Below, in pieces: positions 53,918 to 60,880 of a stretch of 64,000 bases of DNA. Below the pieces are notes generated by a model. That model saw only the letters and a list, made by a program, of their open reading frames with translations. It did not search any database and was not told where the DNA came from. Source of the DNA: Pseudomonas entomophila (lineage in GTDB: Bacteria; Pseudomonadota; Gammaproteobacteria; Pseudomonadales; Pseudomonadaceae). Made by a program: the position numbers and the translations under genes. Each line of letters starts with the position of its first letter. Position 1 is the stretch's first letter. The stretch covers positions 1,831,001 to 1,895,000 of the forward strand of contig NZ_CP063832.1 of NCBI RefSeq assembly GCF_023277925.1. Reading direction: 5' to 3'.

Positions 53918-54631
53918 ATGGATTGGAAAATCTTTCTGCTGCGCGTGAGCGTGGCCCTGCTGCTCGGTGCCCTGATCGGTGCCGAGCGTCAACTGCGCCA
54001 GCGCCTGACCGGCCTGCGCACCAACGCGCTGGTGAGCACCGGCGCCTGCCTGTTCGTGCTGATGACCCAGGCGGTGCCGGGCATGGCACCCACCGACGCC
54101 TCGCGCATCGCCGCCTACGTGGTGTCGGGCATCGGCTTCCTCGGCGGTGGCGTGATCATGCGCGATGGTTTCAACGTACGCGGCCTGAACACCGCCGCCA
54201 CCCTCTGGTGCACCGCGGCGGTGGGCGTGCTGTGCAGCCTCGGGCTGCTGCTCGAGGCATCGCTGGGCAGCCTGGTGGTGCTGTGCGCCAACATCCTGCT
54301 GCGCGACATCGCCCAGCGCCTGGACCGCCAGGACATGGTGCCGGCCAGCGAGGTCGAGCAGCGCTTCGAGGTGCGCATCGTCTGCCGCGCCGAGGACGAG
54401 ATCCAGGTGCGCAGCCTGATGCTGCACAGCCTGAGCGACCCGGGCCTGCGCTTGCAGTCGCTGCACAGCGAGGACCTGGCTGATCCGGCGCGCCTGGAAG
54501 TGCGCGCGGAACTGCTCGGCACGCCCCAGGCCCCCACCTCGCTGGAGCGCCTGGTCAGCCGGGTCAGCCTGGAGAAAGGCGTGAGTTCGGTACGCTGGCA
54601 GTTGCAACGCCCAGTGCTGGATGCCGACTAG
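53918..54631 (+). CDS. MgtC/SapB-family membrane protein
   Basis: 237 residues. The N-terminal membrane domain (1-130) has the family signature LLLGALIGAERQLRQRLTGLRTNALVSTGACLF (15-47), GIGFLGGGVIMRDG (near 73-86) and NVRGLNTAATLWCTAAVG (near 88-105); the C-terminal ACT-like domain (about 145-235) is soluble. MgtC proteins help survival in low magnesium, acid or inside host cells by limiting F-type ATPase activity or phosphate uptake. Overlaps the DksA-like gene by four bases at the tail (CTAG). Confidence 0.93.
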   Translation: MDWKIFLLRVSVALLLGALIGAERQLRQRLTGLRTNALVSTGACLFVLMTQAVPGMAPTDASRIAAYVVSGIGFLGGGVIMRDGFNVRGLNTAATLWCTAAVGVLCSLGLLLEASLGSLVVLCANILLRDIAQRLDRQDMVPASEVEQRFEVRIVCRAEDEIQVRSLMLHSLSDPGLRLQSLHSEDLADPARLEVRAELLGTPQAPTSLERLVSRVSLEKGVSSVRWQLQRPVLDAD

Positions 54632-55035
54632 CCGTCACGGCGCAGGTGGCGCTCCCTGAGCTCCTGGCGCTCCTTGGCCTCGATGCTCAGGGTCGCGGTG
54701 GGGCGCAACAGCAGGCGGCGCAGGCCGATGGGCTCGCCGGTTTCGGCGCACCAGCCGTAGTCGCCCCGGGCCAGGCGTTCCAGCGCCTGGTCGATCTTGT
54801 CGAGCAGCTTCTTCTCGCGCTCCAGCGAGCGCAGCTGCCAGTGGCGTTCCTCCTCGGCGCTGCCCAGGTCGGCGGCGTCGCTGTGCACTTCCTGTTCGCG
54901 CAGGGCACGAAACTCCTGTTCGATGCGCGCTTGCAGGTCGCGGCGCTGGGCCAACAGCAGGGTGCGGAAGAACTGGCGCTGGGGTTCGCTCATGTAGGCG
55001 TTGGCGGGTTGCTGCAGCAGTTGGTCTTCGGTCAT
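54628..55035 (-). CDS. dksA2: Zinc-independent DksA paralogue (DksA2-type)
   Basis: 135 residues. Coiled-coil N-terminal half (residues 14-85), then the globular segment RGDYGWCAETGEPIGLRRLLLRPTATLSIEAKERQELRE (93-131). In classical DksA four Cys hold zinc; here only the first remains (YGWCAETG), the others read Thr, Ser and Ala. The tip of the coiled coil keeps acidic residues (HSDAADLGSAEEE), as needed for RNA polymerase secondary-channel action with ppGpp. GGAG precedes ATG 55035. Third gene behind the Zur-like site; replaces DksA when zinc is scarce. Confidence 0.92.
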   Translation of the reverse strand: MTEDQLLQQPANAYMSEPQRQFFRTLLLAQRRDLQARIEQEFRALREQEVHSDAADLGSAEEERHWQLRSLEREKKLLDKIDQALERLARGDYGWCAETGEPIGLRRLLLRPTATLSIEAKERQELRERHLRRDG

Positions 55036-55052
55036 GGTGTTTCTCCTGGACG

Positions 55053-55077
55053 GGTTCGCCGGCAAGCCGGCGCCTAC
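55053..55077. repeat. Single REP half-element
   Basis: GGTTCGCCGGCAAGCCGGCG followed by CCTACC, in the 38-base gap between pyrC2 and dksA2, touching the end of pyrC2. It could lower dksA2 expression relative to the first two genes. Confidence 0.65.
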
Positions 55078-56423
55078 CGTGGGCATGGACGGTCGAACAG
55101 CAGTGGCAGCCCCTGGCAATGCGGCTGTACGCGCCCTTGGTGCCAGGCCAGTTGCCCGGACACCACGGTGCTGCGCACCACATGCTGGAAGCTTCGCGAC
55201 TGGAACGGCGTCCAGCCGCAACGGGCCAGCACCGGGTCGTCGGCCACCGCGCGCGGCGTGCCCAGTCGCTCGACCAGGGCAAGGTCCGCCCAATACCCCT
55301 CGCGCAAGAAACCACGCTCGCGGATGGCGAACAGCTCGGCCACCGCATGGCTGGTCTTGGCCACCACCTGCGCCATGCTCAACACGCCTTCGCTGACCAG
55401 CTCGAGCGCCGCTGGCAACGCGTGCTGCACCAACGGCAAGCCAGACGGCGCACGGCTGTAGCGCTGGCGCTTTTCTTCCAGCGTGTGCGGCGCATGGTCG
55501 GTGCCGATCACATCGATGCGGTCGTCGAGCAAGGCCCGGCGCAGGGCGTCGCGGTCGCTGCGGGTCTTGATCGCCGGGTTGCACTTGATCAGGTGGCCGA
55601 GGCTGGCGTAGTCGCCGTCGTCGAACAGCAGGTGATGCAGACACACCTCGGCGGTGATGCGCTTGCCCGCCACCGGGCCCGCCTGGAACAGTTCCAGTTC
55701 GCGCGCGGTGGTCAGGTGCAGCACGTGCAGCCGTGTGCCGAAACGCCGGGCCAGCGCGACCGCCAGGCTGGACGAGCGGTAGCAGGCCTCGGCGTCACGG
55801 ATCAACGGGTGCGCGGCAGGCGGGATGAACTCGCCGTGGTGCGCCTGCCACCTGGCTTCGTTTTCCAGGATGCTCGGGGTGTGCTCGCAATGGGCGAGCA
55901 GAAGGGTCGGGGTGTAGATGAACAGCTTTTCCAGCACCTGCGGGTCATCCACCAGCATGTTGCCGGTGGAGGCGCCCATGAACACCTTGACCCCGGCCAC
56001 CTCGCGCGGGTCCAGCGCGGCGATGGTGTCGAGGTTGTCGCGGCTGACGCCGAAGTGGAAGCCATAATTGGCCAGCGAACTGGCCGCCGCCCTGCGCTTC
56101 TTGTCCGCCAGGGCCTCGAGCGTCAGGGTGGGCGGGTGGGTGTTGGGCATGTCCATGAAACTGGTGATCCCCCCCGCCACCGCCGCCCGCGACTCGCTGG
56201 CGATGCAGCCCTTGTGCGGCGCGCCCGGCTCGCGAAAGTGCACCTGGTCGTCGATCATTCCAGGCAGTAGCCAGGCACCCCGGGCATCGATCTCGCAGCG
56301 CGCCCGGGCCCCCTCGAGGCTGCCGGCGATACGTTCGATCCGGCCATGGCGCACCAGCAGGTCACCTTCGAACTCACGCCCTTCATTGACCAGCCGCGCA
56401 TTGCGCAACAACAAGTCGTCCAT
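55074..56423 (-). CDS. pyrC: Alternative dihydroorotase / dihydroorotase-like protein (PyrC2)
   Basis: 449 residues, class I dihydroorotase type. Metal-site motifs: IDDQVHFREPGAPH (near 57-70; the first His of the usual D-x-H-x-H is Gln here), the carboxylated-Lys segment GVKVFMGASTG (Lys near 150), HCEHTPS (near 179), LHVLHLTTAREL (near 236) and IGTDHAPHTLEEK (near 306). In pyrimidine synthesis it would cyclise carbamoyl-aspartate. The operon position behind a Zur-like box, next to gammaCA and a zinc-free DksA, argues that it works when zinc is scarce. Two bases separate it from the gammaCA stop. Confidence 0.9.
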   Translation of the reverse strand: MDDLLLRNARLVNEGREFEGDLLVRHGRIERIAGSLEGARARCEIDARGAWLLPGMIDDQVHFREPGAPHKGCIASESRAAVAGGITSFMDMPNTHPPTLTLEALADKKRRAAASSLANYGFHFGVSRDNLDTIAALDPREVAGVKVFMGASTGNMLVDDPQVLEKLFIYTPTLLLAHCEHTPSILENEARWQAHHGEFIPPAAHPLIRDAEACYRSSSLAVALARRFGTRLHVLHLTTARELELFQAGPVAGKRITAEVCLHHLLFDDGDYASLGHLIKCNPAIKTRSDRDALRRALLDDRIDVIGTDHAPHTLEEKRQRYSRAPSGLPLVQHALPAALELVSEGVLSMAQVVAKTSHAVAELFAIRERGFLREGYWADLALVERLGTPRAVADDPVLARCGWTPFQSRSFQHVVRSTVVSGQLAWHQGRVQPHCQGLPLLFDRPCPR

Positions 56424-56425
56424 GC

Positions 56426-56986
56426 TCAGAACTCGTTGCGCAGGGCCTTGTAGCCCTGCACCAGGTCGATGTTGGTGCGCGCCACGTCCTCCGAGAACTC
56501 GGACGCCGAAACACTGACCGGTGGAAAACGGCCCAGGTCGGTATGCGGCCCGATGTGCTCGGTGGGCGGCACGTAGAAGCGCGCCGGCAAGTCACGGCCA
56601 TCGACCACCGAGTTGTGCCGCACCACGCTGCCGTCGCCGACCTGGCAGTTGAACAGCACGCTGTTGAAACCGATGAACACCCGATCACCCACCTGGCAAG
56701 GGCCATGCACGATGGAACGATGGGCGATCGAGCTGTACTGGCCGATGCGCACCGCCGCGCCGGACTTGGAGTGGATGACCACGCCGTCCTGGATATTGGA
56801 GTTGGCGCCGATGATGATCGGCTGCATGTCGCCGCTGGCGTCCACCTCGTCGGCACGAATCACCGCGTAGGGGCCAACGAAGACGTTGTCGTGGATGATC
56901 ACCTTGCCGCAGATGATCGCGGTCGGGTCGATGTAGGCCGAAACGGCGATGTCGGGGAGATGGCCGGAGGGGTTTCTGCGGATCAC
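56426..56986 (-). CDS. Gamma-class carbonic anhydrase-like hexapeptide-repeat protein
   Basis: 186 residues from GTG 56986 (VIRRNPSGHLPDIA), the start that matches Pseudomonas homologues; the ATG at 57046 would put the Zur-like site inside the gene. Left-handed beta-helix repeats with the metal His residues in DGVVIHSKSG (near 81), SSIAHRSIVHG (two, near 98-105), as in gammaCA/YrdA. First gene of the zinc-limitation operon; many gamma enzymes can use iron or cobalt, so it may stand in for zinc carbonic anhydrases. Confidence 0.9.
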   Translation of the reverse strand: MIRRNPSGHLPDIAVSAYIDPTAIICGKVIIHDNVFVGPYAVIRADEVDASGDMQPIIIGANSNIQDGVVIHSKSGAAVRIGQYSSIAHRSIVHGPCQVGDRVFIGFNSVLFNCQVGDGSVVRHNSVVDGRDLPARFYVPPTEHIGPHTDLGRFPPVSVSASEFSEDVARTNIDLVQGYKALRNEF

Positions 56987-57019
56987 GGGGGCGCCCTGAG
57001 AGAAAGGAAGACAAACAAT

Positions 57020-57034
57020 TGTTATATTATAACA
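57020..57034. promoter_or_regulatory. Zur-like operator
   Basis: TGTTATA-T-TATAACA, a perfect 7+1+7 palindrome, with flanking AA/TT continuing the symmetry after one mismatch. It is 34 bases upstream of the GTG of the gammaCA gene. It fits the gammaproteobacterial Zur box (GTTATA..TATAAC core). Zur with zinc would repress the three-gene operon. Confidence 0.88.
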
Positions 57035-57059
57035 TTTAATTCGCAAGCCCCCTTGTCCT

Positions 57060-57146
57060 CTGTAGGAGCGGCTTCAGCCGCGATGAAGCCGCCGCGGTAC
57101 CTGGCACCCGTTGCGCGGGTGATCGCGGCTGAAGCCGCTCCTACAG
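57060..57146. repeat. 87-bp REP unit
   Basis: CTGTAGGAGCGGCTTCAGCC opens and GGCTGAAGCCGCTCCTACAG closes it; the centre has CGGTACCTGGCACCCG. It separates the zinc operon promoter from the GNAT gene promoter. Confidence 0.9.
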
Positions 57147-57243
57147 AGGGCGTATCAGATCAATGGTTTGCCGGCGAACATCGGCCACTCGCTTTGCGGC
57201 ACAATCGCCAGGCAACCCCCAGCCCACGTAGCGAGTACCGTTC

Positions 57244-57747
57244 ATGACCGTCCGCCCCACCCTCGCCCAGGATCTACCACGGCTCCCCGCCCTCGAGCGC
57301 TCTGCCGCCCAGGCATTCAGGCAATACCCTGCCCTGGCCTGGCTGGCTGACAGCGACGTGATGGCTGAGGCGGAACATGCACGGTTCCAAACCGAGAACG
57401 GCAGCTGGGTCGCCGTGAACGACCAGGACCAGCCACTGGGCTTTCTCTGCGCCGCCGTGATCGGCGACAACCTGCACATCCACGAACTGTCGGTGTGCCA
57501 GCAAGCCCAGGGCCAAGGGCTTGGCCGGCAGTTGCTCGACCAGGCGATCCAGGCGGCCCGTGCCGCAGGATTACGCGCGGTGACCCTGACCACGTTCGCC
57601 GACGTGCCCTGGAATGGGCCGTTCTATGCGCGTTTTGGTTTCGAGTTGTTGACGGCCGAACAGCTGGACCCACGCTTGACCGCGATACTTGCCCAGGAGC
57701 GCGCGCACGGCCTGGAGGGGCGCTGCGCCATGCGCATCGGCCTCTAG
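57244..57747 (+). CDS. GNAT-family N-acetyltransferase
   Basis: 167 residues, a full GNAT fold: strand 4 NLHIHELSVCQQAQGQGLGRQLLDQAI (about 76-103) carries the acetyl-CoA pyrophosphate loop QAQGQGLG, and NGPFYARFGFELL (near 122-134) is the usual C-terminal motif. Substrate unknown. The stop overlaps by four bases with the diguanylate cyclase stop on the other strand. Confidence 0.93.
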   Translation: MTVRPTLAQDLPRLPALERSAAQAFRQYPALAWLADSDVMAEAEHARFQTENGSWVAVNDQDQPLGFLCAAVIGDNLHIHELSVCQQAQGQGLGRQLLDQAIQAARAAGLRAVTLTTFADVPWNGPFYARFGFELLTAEQLDPRLTAILAQERAHGLEGRCAMRIGL

Positions 57748-59318
57748 GGGTTGCTGCGCGCCGCAACCGGCACGCTCCCCGCCACGCAATAGCGATCCCG
57801 CCCCTGGCGTTTTGCCGTGTACAGCGCCTCGTCCGCCGCCGTGATCAGGTTCTCCGGGGTGACGCGCCCCAGCGAGGGCGCAACCACCGCGATACCAGCA
57901 CTGGCGGACACCCGCCCCAACGGGCTGCCCAGGTGCTCGATGGCCGCACGGCGCAACGCTTGCAGGATCTCCTGAACGATCAGGCTGGCGCCTTGAGTGT
58001 CGGTGTCCGGCAGCAGCAGCGTGAACTCCTCCCCGCCATAGCGCACCGCCAGGTCCCCCGGGCGCTTGAGCGCCTGGCGCAACAACTCGCCGAAACGCCG
58101 CAGGCAAGCATCCCCCGCCGGGTGCCCGTAACGGTCGTTGTAGAGTTTGAAGTAGTCCAGGTCGAGCATCACCAGCGCCAGTGAATGCCCCTGGCGCCGC
58201 GCGCGGCGGATCTCGGGCTCGAGCACCGCATCGAGTCGACGCCGATTGCCCAGGCCGGTGAGGCTATCGTTCAGCGCCATGGCCTTGAGCGTCTGATGCG
58301 CCTGGTGCAAGGCGCGCTCGATGGCGATCCGCTCGCGCAACTGGCGCAATACCACCCAGCCAAAGCCGGCCAGGCCAATCAGCAGCAGCACCAGCACCGC
58401 CACCGACTTGAGCATGTCGTGGCGCCAGGGGGCGATGATCGATTCACGCGACAACCCTGCCTCCACCACCAACGGATAGCTCGACAACGCACGGAAGGCA
58501 TACAGCCGCGGCGTGCCATCGACCACCGCCACTGCCTCGGCCACGCCTTCGCTGGTATAGGGTAAGTGGTTGCGGAAGATCGCACTGGCCGCCAGGCTCC
58601 TGCCGATCACCTGCTCGACGAACGGCCGGCGCACGAGGAGGGTGCCGTCGCGCATGGCCAGCACCAGTGCGCCGCGTTCGTCGATCTTGAAGTCGCCGTA
58701 GTAACGCACGAACCAGTCGACCTTGATGGTGCCCAGCAGCACCCCGGCAAAACTGCCGTCGGGGTAGTCCAGGCGCCGCGAGATGGGGATGATCAGGTCG
58801 CCGGTGGACCGGCTGCGCACCACCGAGCCGATGCGCACCTGACGGTCCGGATGGGTGCGGTGGTAGATGAAATAGTCGCGGTCGGCGTTGTTGGCGCCGG
58901 GGGGCACCACGTCCTTGTCGGTGACGATCCAGCTGCCGTCGGGGGCATAGACGAACAAGCCATGCAACTGCGGGATGATTGCCGCCTGCTGCTTGAGCAA
59001 GGCGTGCAGCCGGGGCCGGTCGATGTGATCGAAACCATCGCCCTCGAGGCGCTCGGCCAACGCGGCGGTGATGGCGTCGACCTGGCGGATGGCATCCTCG
59101 GCGTGCTGGGCGGTAGCCCGGGCCAGGTTGGTCACCGCCCGGTCGGCGTTGATGAACACCTGGCGATAGTCGCGCCAGATCCGCCAGCCCTCGATCAGCA
59201 CGAAGGCCAGCATCACCACCGCCATGAAGCACAGCACCAGGCGAAACAGCGCCGTCGCCCTGCCCTCGCTGGTCATCGTGTAGACACCGTCCTCAGTCGT
59301 TTTCCTGGCTGCGCGCAT
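57744..59318 (-). CDS. Membrane diguanylate cyclase with dCache-like sensor
   Basis: 524 residues. Two membrane segments (about 24-46 and 308-330) enclose a periplasmic double-Cache-like sensor (about 55-300; IRQVDAITAALAERL, YFIYHRTHPDRQVRIGSVVRSRSTGDLIIPISRR). The GGDEF domain (about 350-515) has NDSLTGLGNRRRLD and the active-site RYGGEEFTLLLPDTD with an intact GGEEF, so it should make c-di-GMP. ATG 59318 has AAGGGA close by; ATG 59276 (MTSEGRATALF) is an alternative. Cache ligands are often amino acids or organic acids. Confidence 0.93.
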   Translation of the reverse strand: MRAARKTTEDGVYTMTSEGRATALFRLVLCFMAVVMLAFVLIEGWRIWRDYRQVFINADRAVTNLARATAQHAEDAIRQVDAITAALAERLEGDGFDHIDRPRLHALLKQQAAIIPQLHGLFVYAPDGSWIVTDKDVVPPGANNADRDYFIYHRTHPDRQVRIGSVVRSRSTGDLIIPISRRLDYPDGSFAGVLLGTIKVDWFVRYYGDFKIDERGALVLAMRDGTLLVRRPFVEQVIGRSLAASAIFRNHLPYTSEGVAEAVAVVDGTPRLYAFRALSSYPLVVEAGLSRESIIAPWRHDMLKSVAVLVLLLIGLAGFGWVVLRQLRERIAIERALHQAHQTLKAMALNDSLTGLGNRRRLDAVLEPEIRRARRQGHSLALVMLDLDYFKLYNDRYGHPAGDACLRRFGELLRQALKRPGDLAVRYGGEEFTLLLPDTDTQGASLIVQEILQALRRAAIEHLGSPLGRVSASAGIAVVAPSLGRVTPENLITAADEALYTAKRQGRDRYCVAGSVPVAARSNP

Positions 59319-59377
59319 TGAAGTCCCTTGCCCTCTGGCATGTGCCGCCCATGACTATAGTCCAGGCGCTTGCGGGC

Positions 59378-59411
59378 AAAAAAAGCCCCGGGACACGCGG
59401 TCCAGGGGCCG
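59378..59411 (-). terminator. Rho-independent terminator of the RND operon
   Basis: On the minus strand CCCCTGGACC-GCGT-GTCCCGGGG (one mismatch) is followed by CTTTTTTT, 66 bases after the outer membrane factor stop. It ends transcripts from the RND operon and lies just before the diguanylate cyclase promoter. Confidence 0.85.
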
Positions 59412-59476
59412 AGGTGGCTGGAATACCCAACCAAAGGAGGTCTTCAGGGCAATGCCCCTTCGTACCGGGTGTCACG

Positions 59477-60880
59477 TCACATTTTCGTCGGCCAACCACC
59501 GCCCAGGGCGCGGAACAGGTCGACCAGCGCCAACTGGTGCTGGGTGCTGGCCTCGATGTAGCTCGCCTCGTTCACATAGTTGCCGCGCTGGGCGTCGAGG
59601 TAGCGCAGGTGGTTGTCCACCCCGCCCTCGTAGCGCGCCTTGGCCAGCGCCAGGGTCGCCTGGCTGGTATCGGCCAGGGCCCGGCGCGCGGCCTCTTCGC
59701 GGCGCAAGGTGTCGGTGGCGGCCAGGGCGTCGGCCACTTCGCGGAAGGCGACCTGGATAGTGCCTTCGTAGGCGGCCACCGCCGAGTCCTTGCGCGCCTC
59801 GGCCAGGCTCAGGCCGGCCTTGTTGCGCCCGGCGTCGAACAGCGGCAGCGACAATTGCGGCATGAAGCTCCAACTACGCGAACCGCCGTCGAACAGCCCG
59901 GACATCTGCGCACTCGAGGTACCAAAGCTGCCGGTCAGGCTGATGCGCGGGAAGAACGCCGCCCGCGCCGCGCCGATATCGGCGTTGCGCGCCCGCAGCC
60001 GGTGCTCGGCGGCGAGGATATCCGGGCGCCGCTCCAGCAAAGCCGACGGCGCGCCCGGGGCGATGTCCTGCAGCACCATGGGCGCGGCGGAACGCTCGCC
60101 CGGGATGGCCTTGGCCGCGTCCGCGCTGCCCAGCAGCAGCACCAGGGCGTTGTAGGCCTGGCGCTGCTGGCGCACGGTGGTTTCCAGCTCGGCCCGCGAT
60201 TGCTCCACCAGGCCCAGGGCTTCCTGGTGGTCCAGGGCGGTGGCGGTGCCGACGGCGCGGCGCTGGCCGACCAGGGCCAGCGAGTCCTCGCGGCTGGCCA
60301 GGGTCTGGCGGGTCAGGGCCTGGCGGCGTTCGGCGCCGTCGAGGCTGAGGTAGGCCTGGCTGACCTCGGCGACCAAGGCAACGCGCGCGGCGCGCCCGGC
60401 CTCCTCGGTGGCCAGGTACTGCTCCAGCGCCGCGTCACTCAAGCTCTTCACCCGGCCGAACAGGTCCACCTCGTACTCCGGCAGCGACAGCCCCACCTGG
60501 TAGGTGCTGTTCACCCCTTCGCGGCCATCGCTGGCCAGCTCCGCCGGCAGGTGCTGGCGGTTGCCGGAGGCCCCGGCGTTCAGGCCCGGCACCCGGTCGG
60601 CGCGCTGGATACGGTATTGCGCACGGGCCTGCTCGATGTCCAGCAGGGTCTGGCGCAGCGAGCGGTTGTTGTCCAGCGCGGTGGCGACCAGCTGGCGCAG
60701 GGTCGGGTCGACGATGAACGCCTGCCAGTCCAGTTGCTCCACCGCCCGGCCCTGGTGGGCCGCCGCGTCGCCCCACTGGGCCGCGACCGGCGCCTCGGGG
60801 CGCTGGTAGGTCGGCGCCAGCGAGCAACCGGCCAGGGCAAACGCCAGCACACAGGGCAAAACGAAATTACGCATGTCCAT
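59477..60880 (-). CDS. RND efflux outer membrane factor (OprM/TtgC family lipoprotein)
   Basis: 467 residues from ATG 60880, overlapping the pump stop as TGATG. The N-terminal signal peptide ends in a lipobox (LAGCSLAP, Cys near 19). Two homologous OEP repeats (about 50-250 and 265-455) with the typical PEYEVDLFGRVKSLSDAALEQYLATEEAGR and LLERRPDILAAEHRLRARNADIGAARAAFFPRISLTG segments. It forms the trimeric TolC-like outer membrane duct. The gene order pump then duct fits MexB-OprM-type operons; the adaptor gene should lie beyond the right edge. Confidence 0.95.
   Translation of the reverse strand: MDMRNFVLPCVLAFALAGCSLAPTYQRPEAPVAAQWGDAAAHQGRAVEQLDWQAFIVDPTLRQLVATALDNNRSLRQTLLDIEQARAQYRIQRADRVPGLNAGASGNRQHLPAELASDGREGVNSTYQVGLSLPEYEVDLFGRVKSLSDAALEQYLATEEAGRAARVALVAEVSQAYLSLDGAERRQALTRQTLASREDSLALVGQRRAVGTATALDHQEALGLVEQSRAELETTVRQQRQAYNALVLLLGSADAAKAIPGERSAAPMVLQDIAPGAPSALLERRPDILAAEHRLRARNADIGAARAAFFPRISLTGSFGTSSAQMSGLFDGGSRSWSFMPQLSLPLFDAGRNKAGLSLAEARKDSAVAAYEGTIQVAFREVADALAATDTLRREEAARRALADTSQATLALAKARYEGGVDNHLRYLDAQRGNYVNEASYIEASTQHQLALVDLFRALGGGWPTKM

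Noticed and set aside
56987..57046. Upstream ATG for the gammaCA gene
   Set aside because: It would place the Zur-like palindrome inside the coding region; homologues begin at (M/V)IRRNPSG.
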